Origin: Nitrospirota bacterium | GTDB taxonomy: Bacteria; Nitrospirota; Nitrospiria; Nitrospirales; Nitrospiraceae | Direction: 5' to 3' | DNA: 59,556 nt | NCBI GenBank assembly: GCA_030645475.1 | Contig: JAUSMA010000054.1 | Coordinates: forward strand, 1-59,556 | Shown: in pieces, positions 8,250 to 18,200 of the stretch | Layout of the letters: each line of letters begins with the position of its first letter | How positions within the stretch are numbered: the stretch's first letter is position 1 | Position numbers and translations under genes: made by a program | The notes under the pieces: model-generated | Seen by the model: the letters and a program-made list of their open reading frames with translations, nothing else | The model's database searches: none | Told to the model about the DNA's origin: nothing

Positions 8250-9197
8250 GTGACACCGGTCCTCACATCGTACCCTGTCAAATATATCTTTCTCACTACC
8301 ACCCTGTTCGCAGGCCTCACTGCCTCGACGGTGATCGCTGCTGAACAAGGTAGGGAAGGCCCTCATAGCCTGATTCACCGGCCACAGGCAGAGCGCCCTG
8401 CTCTACTCGTGCCGACCCAAGAGACCAGGGTCAGACCTCTCAACGATCAACCTCCTCGCCTCACACCCCAAACCAAACTGCCCAAGACCCCAGCACCGCT
8501 AACAAGCGCACCAGTGAAACATCATCGAAAACTCGCCACACGCCCGGCTAATGTATCGACCACTATTCCAGCCGGAGAAACATCGATCGCCGCAGCCGGG
8601 AAAGTGACACGAACGACGGTCGATTCCACCAAGGCTACTGCGCCTCCGGCAACGGCGCCAATAACACAATCGACGGCAAGCCTCTTCGCAGGAGCCACCT
8701 CGACTGCTGCCGCGACAGCAAGCCCGAGATCTTCCACACCCTCTCCCTTCGCCAACGCGGCAACCGCCAGCCCTGTAGCCTCGACTGGAGGCGGTTCCGC
8801 TCCTTCGCCCGGTGGTTCGAGATCGGCAGTGAATTTGCTCAGGACTTCCGCAATTGCGAGCTTGCTCCAAGCTCCTACGCCTGTGGTCGTCGCACCTCCG
8901 TCACCCCCGCCACCTTCGACACCTCCCTCAACGCCTCCTCCCGGCCCATCGACTGGAAGCGTGACACTCTCATGGGCGGCAAATGGGGAACCAGACCTGG
9001 CAGGTTATAAAGTCTACGTCGGCACGGCATCCGGCAGATACGATTTCCCTGGTTCGCCTTTCATGACAGGGCTCGTCACGAGCTACACGATATCCAATCT
9101 TCCAAAGCCCCAAACCTACTTCTTCGCCTTGTCCGCCTCCGACAATGCCGGGAACGAGAGTTCACTCTCGGCGGAAATCAGCAACAGCCTCTATTAG
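8250..9197 (+). CDS. Exported protein with Ala/Thr/Pro-rich linker and fibronectin type III domain
   Basis: A 315-aa protein. GTG at 8250 was chosen because TAAGGGAAGG lies 5-14 bp upstream and it opens directly onto a signal peptide (YIFLTTTLFAGLTASTVIAAEQ); the frame extends further upstream without a better start. Residues ~30-225 are low-complexity (Ala, Thr, Ser, Pro, ending in a PPSPPPPSTPPSTPPPGP run). The last ~85 residues form a fibronectin-III-like domain: VTLSWAANGEPDLAGYKVYV, then TSYTISNLPKPQTYFFALSA. It is probably extracellular or surface-exposed. The stop TAG runs into an R125-type repeat. Confidence 0.7.
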   Translation: MTPVLTSYPVKYIFLTTTLFAGLTASTVIAAEQGREGPHSLIHRPQAERPALLVPTQETRVRPLNDQPPRLTPQTKLPKTPAPLTSAPVKHHRKLATRPANVSTTIPAGETSIAAAGKVTRTTVDSTKATAPPATAPITQSTASLFAGATSTAAATASPRSSTPSPFANAATASPVASTGGGSAPSPGGSRSAVNLLRTSAIASLLQAPTPVVVAPPSPPPPSTPPSTPPPGPSTGSVTLSWAANGEPDLAGYKVYVGTASGRYDFPGSPFMTGLVTSYTISNLPKPQTYFFALSASDNAGNESSLSAEISNSLY

Positions 9198-9321
9198 CGA
9201 CCGCTGAAAATCGCTGCCAACTGCGTTCTCGGCTCCCCAAAATCCTCAACGTACCGCAAGGGTACGCTTCCGCGTTTTAGTTCGCCTGCGGCCTTGCTGG
9301 ACAGCGATTTTGAGCGGTCGC
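9197..9321 (-). repeat. R125 repeat with altered termini
   Basis: Core words are inverted (GCGTTCTCGG, CAACGTACC...GGGTACG, GCGGCCTTGCTGG). The ends are GCGACCGCTGAAAATCGCTG and CAGCGATTTTGAGCGGTCGC, which are perfect reverse complements of each other yet differ from the usual CAGGATGCT ends. It begins at the last base of the preceding stop codon. Confidence 0.85.
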
Positions 9322-9360
9322 AATATTCCAACTCATAGAATCTTCGGCAAGCTGCTACGG

Positions 9361-9597
9361 TCTCGTCGGATGACCGTTTTGAGCAGCCTATTTTCAGTGG
9401 AGATGCGAAGGAGCGTACTCTCTGCAGGATGCTCAAATAGACGATCCAACTAGGCCGCAGGGAGTCCGGCGACTGAGTCGCACGTTTCTCTCCCGCCCAC
9501 CCCGAGGTGCCGAGACCACTCTTTCACCGGTGGGTACGTCGCAAGGAGACGGACGACCGAGAACGACGTTGGAAGACGGTTTGAGCCACCGCTGAGA
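9361..9597 (+). repeat. Degenerate R125 copy and fragments
   Basis: Starts with an isolated end-like piece (GGATGACCGTTTTGAGCAGCC at 9369-9389, slightly shorter than a full arm). A copy from CAGGATGCTCAAAT (9425) to GGTTTGAGCCACC follows, with a diverged, longer central loop. Outer pairing is largely lost. This is the only R125 copy here that looks clearly decayed. Confidence 0.55.
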
Positions 9598-9639
9598 TGA
9601 AGATAGTTGTGGCGTTCATTTGGCTATAGAAATCTCGGC

Positions 9640-9764
9640 AGGATGATCAAAACGGTCATCCAGCGAGGCCGCAGCCGACGAACGCACCGGAGGCGTACCC
9701 TCAGGGGTACGTTGAGGATGCGTTCAAGGCGAGAACGAAGCTGGGGACCGTTTTCATCAGCCTG
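9640..9764 (+). repeat. R125 repeat, complete
   Basis: CAGGATGATCAAAACGGTC pairs with GACCGTTTTCATCAGCCTG. The inner pair is GAACGCA/TGCGTTC. Its right end directly abuts the TAA stop of the minus-strand gene ending at 9765. Confidence 0.9.
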
Positions 9765-10559
9765 TTAGGATTTGGCGCAGCGGAAGCCCGTATAACTATT
9801 GCGTGTCTCAGGCGCGAGCTTGAACCGTCCATATGTCAGAAGATACTTCGGTGCGTCGGACCAGGATCCGCCGCGGAGCACTTTAAATTGACCTGACTCA
9901 GGTCCTTGCGGGTTTTGTTCCGGAGAGTTCTCGTAGTAGTTCACACCGTACCAATCCTCGACCCATTCCCCGGCGTTCCCGGCCAGTTGGTAGAGCCCGT
10001 ATGGACTCTTACCCTGGTCATAGGACTGCACGGGCATCAAGACCTGGCTATAGCTGAACCGCGCACCCAATGCGTAATTCGCCAGTTCCTTGTTCGGCAC
10101 CTGATTACCCCAGGGGTACAATCGTCCATCCGTTCCTCTGGCCGACTTTTCCCATTCCGCTTCGGTCGGTAGCCGCTTCCTCTTCCACCGGCAATAGACA
10201 TCCGCATCAGACCAGTCCACGCCGATCACCGGCCGATCGCCATGCTGCGACAGATCGACCATATTCCATTGCCACGGTGCAGGTCGATTCGTCTCAGAAA
10301 GAAAAACTGCGTACTGCGCCGCCGTCACTTCGTGAACGTCGATGAAGAACCTGGATAATACAACGTGATGCTTGGGACGCTCATCTTCAAGCGCCTGCAT
10401 CCCGTCGACACCCATCGTAAACGGCCCTTCGGAAACCTCGACCATCGGAGTTTCGGCAGGGGGCTGCAGCTCCAAAGCCTTCGATCTTCTCAGCCGATCA
10501 AGTTGAGCCTGTGCATTCATATCAAGCGTGAAAAAGAGAAGGATGGTCAAAACGGTCAT
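9765..10559 (-). CDS. Exported formylglycine-generating-enzyme (SUMF1) family protein
   Basis: A 264-aa protein with the FGE-sulfatase fold. Signatures are FTMGVDG (about 44-50), FFIDVHEVTAAQYAVFL (about 69-85), RLPTEAEWEKSARG (about 128-141), LAGNAGEWVEDWY (about 192-204), LRGGSWSD and the final YTGFRCAKS. Known members oxidise sulfatase Cys or act as C-type-lectin-like exported modules; no sulfatase is nearby. The start at 10559 (MTVLTILLFFTLDMNAQA) gives a short signal peptide whose ATG and first codons lie inside an R125 repeat. A start further upstream would read through the repeat and is less likely. Confidence 0.75.
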   Translation of the reverse strand: MTVLTILLFFTLDMNAQAQLDRLRRSKALELQPPAETPMVEVSEGPFTMGVDGMQALEDERPKHHVVLSRFFIDVHEVTAAQYAVFLSETNRPAPWQWNMVDLSQHGDRPVIGVDWSDADVYCRWKRKRLPTEAEWEKSARGTDGRLYPWGNQVPNKELANYALGARFSYSQVLMPVQSYDQGKSPYGLYQLAGNAGEWVEDWYGVNYYENSPEQNPQGPESGQFKVLRGGSWSDAPKYLLTYGRFKLAPETRNSYTGFRCAKS

Positions 10560-10664
10560 CCAGCAAGGCCGCAGCCGGCGGCCACACCGCAGGCGTACCC
10601 TCAGGGGTACGTTGAGGATGTGGCCGAGGCGAGAACGAAGTTGGGGACTGTTTTCACCATCCTG
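10540..10664 (+). repeat. R125 repeat overlapping a gene start
   Basis: AGGATGGTCAAAACGGTCATCC pairs with GGGGACTGTTTTCACCATCCT, and the inner stem GGCCACA/TGTGGCC differs from other copies but is fully paired. Read on the minus strand, its end supplies ATG ACC GTT TTG ACC of the downstream gene. The other end lies 4 bp from the stop of the methyltransferase gene. Confidence 0.9.
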
Positions 10665-10668
10665 AGGA

Positions 10669-11328
10669 TTAATGGATAAGCCCTCCCACGACCCAATGCC
10701 GATCATCCGGTACATCGATGATCAAGCGCGTCAAATTCATTTGCGCCAATTGTGCGCTGATTTCATCTTCGGTGAACGCCGCCAGCAACGAGTTGTAGAA
10801 ATCTCTCCTGAGAATGTCCGGAGCCCCTGAGGCATACCGGTCGACGATCGCCTGCGCCTCTCCCGGCGATTCAGGCCGCAAGAGGTCCATCACGAGCACA
10901 GGCGAACCAGGCTTCACAGCCACACGTATTTTGTGCCAGAACTGCAGCGGGTTCGGCACATGGTGTAACAGGCTATTGGACATGGCGGCATCGGCCATAT
11001 TGGCCCCGGCAAGGTCCTGAAATCGTTCACAGCGGAAGGTGATACGATCGGACAGCCCCGCTTGCCGCACCCTGTCCTCGGCCAACCGTATCATCGGGGA
11101 AGACGCGTCGACCGCAGTAATCCGACAGCCTGGTACTGCGCGGGCCAAACGAATGGGAATATCGCCAGGGCCACAACCCAGGTCGAGCACATGGCCCCCG
11201 GAGAACTCTGGAAAGTATTCACGGAATAGATCGACGAAGCCCTGGTTCTCCTGCGAAAAGTCCGCCGCCGCATAGGCCTGGACCTGCGCGTCGTCCTCCA
11301 TCAGTTCCGGTTCGAGTGTTCGATTCAT
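10669..11328 (-). CDS. Class I SAM-dependent methyltransferase
   Basis: A 219-aa Rossmann-fold methyltransferase. Motif I is HVLDLGCGPGDIPIRLAR (about 47-64), the acidic motif is ITAVDASSPMI, and LLHHVPNP and VLVMDLLRPESP follow as in ubiquinone/menaquinone-type methyltransferases. The substrate is unknown. The start at 11328 has an AGGGGGGGG ribosome site 5 bp upstream; an alternative ATG lies at 11364. The gene downstream starts inside the intervening R125 copy. Confidence 0.82.
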   Translation of the reverse strand: MNRTLEPELMEDDAQVQAYAAADFSQENQGFVDLFREYFPEFSGGHVLDLGCGPGDIPIRLARAVPGCRITAVDASSPMIRLAEDRVRQAGLSDRITFRCERFQDLAGANMADAAMSNSLLHHVPNPLQFWHKIRVAVKPGSPVLVMDLLRPESPGEAQAIVDRYASGAPDILRRDFYNSLLAAFTEDEISAQLAQMNLTRLIIDVPDDRHWVVGGLIH

Positions 11329-11405
11329 CGCCCCCCCCTGTCGCAAAAGCTTATGGCTATTCACGCTTCTTCACAATCGCTCAGCAATAGCCCCTACTCC
11401 CTTGC

Positions 11406-11434
11406 TTGACCATGCTCCAACCGCTTGCTATAAA
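11406..11434 (+). promoter_or_regulatory. Sigma70 promoter of the HU gene
   Basis: TTGACC at 11406-11411, exactly 17 bp, then TATAAA at 11429-11434, 53 bp before the GTG start. This is the best housekeeping promoter in the window. Confidence 0.75.
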
Positions 11435-11487
11435 GACCCGCGCAGGATCTTCCTGCATATTCGTGCCAACACCGAAAGGGGAATCTC

Positions 11488-11760
11488 GTGAATAAATCTG
11501 AGCTCATTGAAGCCATTGCCAAACATGCCGACCTGTCAAAGGCCTCAGCAGGCAGAGCGCTGGAAGGAGCCTTGTCTGCGATCAAAGGCAGCCTCAAGAA
11601 AAAGCAAAGCGTGTCCCTGGTCGGATTTGGCACCTTCAAAGTCAGCAACCGCGCCGCTCGCACCGGACGTAATCCTCGCACCGGCAAAGCGTTGAAGATT
11701 AAAGCAGCCAAAGTTCCGAAGTTCAAACCAGGCAAAGCGCTGAAAGATTTCGTCAACTAA
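11488..11760 (+). CDS. HU-family DNA-binding protein
   Basis: A 90-aa histone-like protein of usual length. The N-terminus is [20 protein letters not shown], the core is [11 protein letters not shown], and the DNA-binding beta-arm [17 protein letters not shown] is followed by [16 protein letters not shown]. It bends and compacts DNA as a dimer. GTG start with AAAGGGGA 5 bp upstream. It has its own promoter and a convergent hairpin terminator downstream, so it is monocistronic. Whether it is HU alpha- or beta-like cannot be told. Confidence 0.93.
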   Translation: MNKSELIEAIAKHADLSKASAGRALEGALSAIKGSLKKKQSVSLVGFGTFKVSNRAARTGRNPRTGKALKIKAAKVPKFKPGKALKDFVN

Positions 11761-11838
11761 ACTAGCACTTGCCCTATCCCTCTCTGAAGCACCGGGCGTT
11801 CCTGCATGGGCAACAAGCGCCCCGGCAATTGAAGTGCG

Positions 11839-11874
11839 GGCTAAGGTCTGGGACCATCAAACCAGACCTTAGCC
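11839..11874. terminator. Bidirectional hairpin between HU and MOSC genes
   Basis: A perfect 13-bp stem, GGCTAAGGTCTGG / CCAGACCTTAGCC, with a 10-nt loop. It lies between convergent genes and its right arm ends on the first base of the MOSC stop codon. No long T-run is present on either side. Confidence 0.7.
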
Positions 11875-12362
11875 TATGCCTTCATCACCGTCACTGCATC
11901 GCCCGATCTCACAAGCCCTTCACGCAGCACCTTGGCATAGACCCGGCTCCAGCCTGGATGCTTTTTCTGGGAGATGCGCTGATAGTCCCCGTCCTGAAAC
12001 CATGGCGCGTTGTGACTGCAGGGAACCGTGTAGCTCATCACTTCCAGCTGAACAGCCGGGCCAACGGCCAATCGCACACCTGGCTGAATGATCTCCCATT
12101 CCACTCCCGCAAGCGTCAGGTTTTCCCCCGACGACCCCGCGTGAATCGGGTGACCTTCGCCCTGAAGCCTCTCAAGCAATTCGAGCGAGTAGAGACAGAC
12201 GGCCCGATCAGGCCCACCATGCACTTTTAGATTTCGTTGCCGATCGCCCTCTACACCCCGCTCCATCACCGTCGCTTCACGAATCGGCTTCTTCGGGACA
12301 CCGCCGTCAGAGACGTTGATCTGATGCACATGAGGATAGGACGGTCGTCCTGGTGCGGTCAT
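11874..12362 (-). CDS. MOSC-domain protein
   Basis: A 162-aa protein made almost wholly of a MOSC domain (MOCO sulfurase C-terminal): ATVMERGVEGDRQ (about 30-42), HGGPDRAVCLYSLELLERL (about 48-66), SSGENLTLAGVEW (about 77-89) and the invariant Cys in YTVPCSHNAPWFQDG (about 115-129). MOSC proteins handle sulfur or molybdenum-cofactor chemistry, as in YiiM. It overlaps the preceding prmA gene by 4 bp (ATGA), so the two are translationally coupled. Confidence 0.85.
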   Translation of the reverse strand: MTAPGRPSYPHVHQINVSDGGVPKKPIREATVMERGVEGDRQRNLKVHGGPDRAVCLYSLELLERLQGEGHPIHAGSSGENLTLAGVEWEIIQPGVRLAVGPAVQLEVMSYTVPCSHNAPWFQDGDYQRISQKKHPGWSRVYAKVLREGLVRSGDAVTVMKA

Positions 12363-13228
12363 CGGCTAGCTCCTTCGCAGGATTCCCCCATCAATAATTC
12401 CAATGCCACCCAGCCCTCTTGCTCTCGCCGCTGGGAGAACAGCGCGCCAACCTTGGAAAAGGCTTCGAGAATCTCCTGCTCTTGATCGAACAGAATGCCG
12501 GACAGCAAGAGCCGCGCACCATGAGTCGCGTATTCCGCCAGTTCATCGCACAGCAGCAAAAGCGTCTGACGGTCGAGGTTCGCCAGCACGAGATGAGGCC
12601 GAGATGATCCGGCGACATCGCTGAGCGTCCCACAGACTAACTGCAGCTCACTTCCAAACCCGTTCTCTCTTGCATAGTCTCGTGCGCAGTCCACCGCAAC
12701 AGCATCGCATTCGACTCCAAGGGCCGAGGTCGCCCCCAGCCTCAGTGCGACCATCGCCAGAATCCCGCTGCCTGACCCCACATCCAGCACGGACTCGCCG
12801 CCGTGCACGACATCCTCCAGCCATTCGAGTAACATCCGCGTCGTCGCATGGTGTCCGGTCCCAAACGCCTGCTTGGGGTCGAGCACAATCTCAATATCTT
12901 GTGGCTGCAGCACCGCCTGCTCCCAGCTCGGCCGGATGACGATCCGCCGACCGATCCTGATCGGCCTAACCGACTGAGCCCATTGCCGATTCCAATCCTG
13001 ATTCGGTATCGATTGCACCAGCACTTCGGCATCGGCCCCACCGAACTGTTGCAAGACCGCTCGAAGCGCCGCCACATGATCGGCACTCCACCGGTCGCTC
13101 GGCCAATAGAGATGCATCGTAGGACCATCCTGCCAGGCCCCCTGTACGAAGGGATCTGACAGCGCGCCCAGGAGTTCTCCCGCGTCGATGTCGGCGTGAA
13201 TCGTAACGTCTATCCAATCCTGTGCCAT
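12359..13228 (-). CDS. prmA: Ribosomal protein L11 methyltransferase
   Basis: A 289-aa SAM-dependent methyltransferase. Signatures are LDPKQAFGTGHHATTRM (about 117-133), the SAM motif VLDVGSGSGILAMVALRLGA (about 145-164), VDCARDYARENG, and VLANLDRQTLL in place of the common NI(L)A. The N-terminal ~90 residues form the L11-recognition domain. It trimethylates L11 in E. coli. ATG at 13228; the divergent MutS-like gene starts 57 bp away. Confidence 0.88.
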   Translation of the reverse strand: MAQDWIDVTIHADIDAGELLGALSDPFVQGAWQDGPTMHLYWPSDRWSADHVAALRAVLQQFGGADAEVLVQSIPNQDWNRQWAQSVRPIRIGRRIVIRPSWEQAVLQPQDIEIVLDPKQAFGTGHHATTRMLLEWLEDVVHGGESVLDVGSGSGILAMVALRLGATSALGVECDAVAVDCARDYARENGFGSELQLVCGTLSDVAGSSRPHLVLANLDRQTLLLLCDELAEYATHGARLLLSGILFDQEQEILEAFSKVGALFSQRREQEGWVALELLMGESCEGASR

Positions 13229-13284
13229 TGAATCCTATCCCGTTATTGACGGAGCCTGGCCCATCCAGTAAGGTCGAAGCGACC

Positions 13285-15159
13285 ATGCAACAGAATCAGC
13301 ACCACGCACAAGCGCCAGTACGAGAGCAGACGTTGCAGCGGCTGCTTCGACGAACCGATCGGTTGCTCCAGACAGGACTCCGAACCAGTGCCACCTTTAC
13401 CCGCTGGCGTGTCGTCCTGTTCGTCACGGCGCTGCTCTGCACGATTACGCTCTACAGACTCGGTTGGTACCAGGCCGGCAATGGTTCGCTTGCCGGTTTT
13501 CTCATCCTGTTTCTGATCGTCGCGAGCTATCATACCAGGCTGGAACAGCGGATTCATCGGCTCCGGGAATGGCAACAGATCAAGCAGACGCATGCCGCTC
13601 GCCTCCGCCTCGATTGGGACAGAATCCCTGCACAGACCTTCGCCGGGCCGGCCCATCATCTCTACGCGAACGATCTCGATCTCGTCGGCCCCCATTCGTT
13701 GTTTCAATTGCTCGACACCACCGTCTCCTCGCACGGCCGCGAGCGATTGGCTGCATGGCTCCTCTCACAGCCGCCTGGCGCTGACGCCTGGGTGCAACGC
13801 CAAGCCTTGGTCCGCGAGCTCACGGCACGGCCATTGTTTCGAGACCGATTGGCGCTTGAAGCCCGCTTGCTCGGTGAGCAGGAGATCGACGGCCATCGCC
13901 TGGCTGCCGTACTGCAACATCGCCTGGACATTCCCCGACTGCACCTCATCCTGCCGATCCAGGCCCTCCTCGCCGCGACCACCGCAGGGCTCGGACTCGC
14001 TGCGCTGCTGAATCTGCTGCCAGGATACTGGATGTTCTCCTTCGGCCTCTACGCGCTCGTCTATTTTTTCACGGACCAGGGAGAGGAATTGCTCGAACAT
14101 GCGGTCGGCCTCCACCATGAAGTCGAGAAACTCGGAACGGTATTCGGGCACATCGACCGTCATGCGAGACGCTCTCGCTCCGTCCTCTCGCGCACTTGGG
14201 CCCCGCTCACGAACAACGCCACGTCCCCTCTTCGTCTGATCCGACAGGCCGCACAGGTCCTCCATGGCATCAGCATCAAAGCCCATCCGGTCGTCCACCT
14301 TGCCGTGAATGCCCTCTGCCCCTGGGACCTCTGGTTCGCCAGAAGGTTGGGCCAGATCCAGGATCAGATCCGCGATCATCTCCCTCTGTGGCTGGATCGA
14401 CTGGCGGAAATTGAAGCGGCTTCGGCATTGGCCACTTTCGCCTACCTGCACCCCGGCTACATCTGGCCCTCATCGCTTCAAACCGACGGCCAACAGAATG
14501 GGGCAGCCCCGCGCTGTTCCGCTCGCAATCTCGGTCATCCGCTGATTCCCCATGCGATGCGCGTGGCCAACGACTTCTCCCTTCAGGGCCTCGGACAGGT
14601 GCTGCTCGTGACCGGATCCAACATGTCTGGGAAAAGTACCTTCCTCCGGACTGTGGGAATCAATATCTGCCTCGCACAAGCTGGCGCACCGGTCTGCGCC
14701 AGTCATTTCGAGTGGACCTGGGTGCGCGTGGTCTGCTGTATCCGGGTAGACGACTCGCTCGACGAGGGGCTGTCATTTTTCTATGCGGAAGTGAAACGGC
14801 TGAAGACCCTGCTCGACGCGACGATGGATCGATCCCACGCCCCGGTGCTCTTCTTGATCGACGAAATTTTCAAGGGCACCAACAACCGCGAGCGATTGAT
14901 CGGGAGCCGCTCCTTCATCACCGGCCTCTCGCAAGGCCATGGGTTCGGCATGGTCACGACCCACGACCTCGAATTGACCGATCTCGACAAGACAGTGCCG
15001 GGATTACGCAACGCCCACTTTCAGGAAACGGTGGAAGCCGGCGCACTCCAATTCGACTACCAGCTCCGTTCAGGCCCCTGCCCCACCACCAACGCCTTGC
15101 GGATCATGGAATTGGAAGGGTTGCCGGTCCCTCGCCAGACGGACGCTCATCACTCTTAG
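13285..15159 (+). CDS. Membrane-anchored MutS-like ATPase
   Basis: A 624-aa protein with two N-terminal transmembrane helices (about 35-75), a MutS core-like helical region with a further hydrophobic pair (about 215-260), and a C-terminal MutS ATPase domain. Walker A is GSNMSGKSTFLRTVG (about 445-459), Walker B FLIDEIFKGTNNRERL (about 525-540), and the His motif TTHDLELTDL. It lacks the mismatch-recognition and connector domains, so classical mismatch repair is unlikely. This architecture is known as the MutS-like/DNA mismatch repair ATPase family of unknown role. The start at 13285 has AAGG 10 bp upstream. Confidence 0.8.
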   Translation: MQQNQHHAQAPVREQTLQRLLRRTDRLLQTGLRTSATFTRWRVVLFVTALLCTITLYRLGWYQAGNGSLAGFLILFLIVASYHTRLEQRIHRLREWQQIKQTHAARLRLDWDRIPAQTFAGPAHHLYANDLDLVGPHSLFQLLDTTVSSHGRERLAAWLLSQPPGADAWVQRQALVRELTARPLFRDRLALEARLLGEQEIDGHRLAAVLQHRLDIPRLHLILPIQALLAATTAGLGLAALLNLLPGYWMFSFGLYALVYFFTDQGEELLEHAVGLHHEVEKLGTVFGHIDRHARRSRSVLSRTWAPLTNNATSPLRLIRQAAQVLHGISIKAHPVVHLAVNALCPWDLWFARRLGQIQDQIRDHLPLWLDRLAEIEAASALATFAYLHPGYIWPSSLQTDGQQNGAAPRCSARNLGHPLIPHAMRVANDFSLQGLGQVLLVTGSNMSGKSTFLRTVGINICLAQAGAPVCASHFEWTWVRVVCCIRVDDSLDEGLSFFYAEVKRLKTLLDATMDRSHAPVLFLIDEIFKGTNNRERLIGSRSFITGLSQGHGFGMVTTHDLELTDLDKTVPGLRNAHFQETVEAGALQFDYQLRSGPCPTTNALRIMELEGLPVPRQTDAHHS

Positions 15160-15200
15160 CAGGCTGTTAAGCAAGGCCGCATCAACAGCTTGCTAGTTTT
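15160..15200 (-). repeat. R125 remnant directly after a stop codon
   Basis: CAGGCTGTTAAGCAAGGCCGC begins immediately after TAG at 15157-15159. It keeps the terminal word and the AAGGCCGC arm word with the middle deleted. Confidence 0.45.
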
Positions 15201-15268
15201 CTTTGACCTTTGTTCTTGGTTCCTCCATATTTACAGCATCATCCACGAGACATGTGCTCACGCACCGC

Positions 15269-18200
15269 ATGACCCAGGACGAGAAGCATCCCCTCCGCGG
15301 CCTCCTCATCGCGCAATTCTGCGGCGCGTTCAACGACAACGCCTGGAAACTGATGGTCGCCTTGCTGGCGATCAGGCAGGCAACCGCACAAATGGCTCCC
15401 GGCCCCGAGCTGGAGACTGCGGCACAGACACAAACGGCGCTCACCTTCATCATCTTCACCTTGCCCCTCGTGCTGCTGTCATTGGTCGGCGGCACCTTGG
15501 CCGATCGTCTGAGCAAACGCACCGTCATCATCGCGATCAAGATCGTCGAGGTCTTCCTCATGAGCGCGGGCACCGCTGCGCTCTGGCTAAACCCTACGGG
15601 CGGCATCTTGCCCCTGATCGTCTTGTGCGGAATGGGCGTGCACAGTGCGCTCTTCAGCCCGTCGAAATACGGCGTCCTCCCCGAATTGATTCCGCATGAA
15701 CGGCTCGCGGCCGGCAACGGCCTCCTGGAGATGTGGACCTTTGCCGCCATCTTGATGGGCACGGCAGCCGGAGGGTTTCTCTTGCAAGCAGCCGGCGATC
15801 GACTCTGGCTCGCGCCACTCGCCTTGGCCGCCCTGTCGCTCGTCGGCCTGGTCGCAGCCTTTGCCATTCCCCACGTCTCCCCTGCACGTGCAACCGGCGG
15901 CGTCGGCTCGACGATCCGCGGCGCCTGGGCCGCGATCCAATCGGAGCGGATGCTGCGTCTGGCCATCCCTGGGGAAATCTTCTTCTGGACGATCGCAAGC
16001 CTCTTCGCCCAGAACGTGCTCGTCTATGCCAAAGCCGTCCTCCATCTCTCCGATGCCCTCTCGGGACTCCCGCTCACGGTCTTGTCCGTCGGTATCGGGC
16101 TCGGCGCCATGCTGGTCGGTCGGCTCTCTCAAAACCGGGTGGAGTACGGGCTGATTCCCTTGGGAGCGACGGGGGTGTTTCTCGCACTCGCGCTGCTTGG
16201 ACTATTGACGCCGTTACTGCTCGACACATTTCTGGTGATGGGACTCCTCGGAGTCTCCAGCGCCTTCGTCTTTGTGCCGCTGAACGCCATTCTTCAATGG
16301 AAATCGCCACCCGATCGGCGCGGCGCCGTCATCTCGTTCTCCAACACCTGCGTCTTCACCGGTATTCTGCTGGGCTCCCTCGCCGGCGGCTCCCTGGCCA
16401 ATGCGGGACTCTCGACGAGCAGTATTTTTCTCGCCACCGCCTGCTTCACCATCGGAGGCACGGCCTGGGCCCTCTGGCTTTTGCCCGATGCGTTTCTGCG
16501 GCTGGTGCTCGTGATCTTCACGAATACCTTCTATCGCCTCCGCCTCGTCGGCCAGGACCATGTTCCCCAATCGGGAGGGGCATTGCTCGTCCCGAACCAT
16601 ATGTCGTTCGTTGATGGATTCTTGCTCATGGCCGCCGTCGATCGGCCCATCCGGTTCGTTGTGGATGCCGCCTATGCGACACACCCGATCTTGAAACGAC
16701 TGATGACCGCCATGAACGTCATCCCGATCTCGTCGGCAGGCGGCCCCCGCGTGATCCTCCAAGCATTGCGTAGCGCGGGGCAGGCGCTCGACGACGGCGA
16801 AATCGTCTGCATCTTTCCCGAAGGCCAGATCACCAGGACCGGAACACTCTTGCCGTTCCGACGGGGCTTCGAACGCATCGTCAAGGGACGAACCGTCCCT
16901 GTCATTCCGGTCCACCTCGACCGGATCTGGGGCAGCATCTTCAGTTTCACGAACGGACGGTTCGTCGGCAAATGGCCGGAGCGAGTCCCCTATCCCGTCA
17001 CCGTGTCGTTCGGAGCGCCGCAACCCTCCTCGACCCCGGCCTATGAACTCCGCCGCCTCGTCCGTGAGCTGGGGGAAACTGCCTGGCATCTGCGCAAAGC
17101 CGATCAGGAAACCCTGCATCGTCCTATCGTGAGAGCCTGGCGGCGGCATCCCTTTACCTTTGCCCTGGCCGATAGTTCACGCCCGCACGTGTCCGCACTG
17201 CAGGCGTTGATCGGCACCATCGTACTCGCCAGAATACTCAGACCCCATTGGGAAGGACAGCAGCATGTCGGCTTACTCCTGCCACCCAGCGTCGCCGGTG
17301 CCTTGATCAATATCGCCGCCGCACTGTCAGGCAAGACCAGCGTCAACCTGAACTACACGGTTGGAAAGGCCGGCCTGGAATCGGCCATCGCACAGGCCTC
17401 GATCAAGACGGTGCTCACCAGCCGCCAATTTATCGAGAAAGCGAAGCTCGACATCCCGCAGGGCACCACCATCCTCTGGCTCGAAGACCTCGCCAAAACA
17501 ATCAGCGGCGGCAAGAAATTCGTCGCGATGCTGTTGGCCCTGTTCGCCCCAATACGAGTGGTAGAACGGGCCTGCGGCCAGATGCGTAAGACCAGCATGG
17601 ATGACCTCGCCACCATCATCTTCAGCAGCGGCAGCACAGGCGAACCGAAGGGCGTGATGCTCTCCCACTTCAGCATCAATTCCAACGTCGAAGGAGCCTC
17701 CCAGGTCATCCATATCAGCAACACCGATCGCGCCCTCGGCATCCTCCCCTTCTTCCATTCCTTCGGCTACATGCTCCTGTGGTTCTACTTGCGACATAAC
17801 ACCGGGGTCGTCTTTCATCCCTCGCCGCTCGACGTAGGCGCGATCGGAGAACTCTGCAGCCGGTATCGCATCTCGCTCCTGGTCGCCACGCCGACCTTTC
17901 TCCAGCTCTATCAGCGGCGCTGCACGCCGGAACAATTCAGCACCCTGCGCGTGATCATCACGGGAGCCGAAAAGCTGCCGATGCGGCTGATGCAGTCGTT
18001 CCAGGAACGTTTCGGCGTGACCCCCGTCGAGGGTTATGGGGTCACCGAATGTGCGCCTGTCATTGCGGCAAACTGCCCGGACTTCCGCGCCTCGGGATTC
18101 TTTCAAGTGGCCTCGCGGCGAGGAACCGTGGGGCAGCCGCTGCCCGGCGTGTCCGTACGCATCGTCGACCCCGACAGCTATGAGATCCTTGCGCCAGGCA

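Noticed and set aside
7402-10664. R125 units as CRISPR repeats or as a classical insertion sequence
   Set aside because: No regular spacing or unique spacers, no transposase frame inside, and no target duplication that could be recognised by eye.
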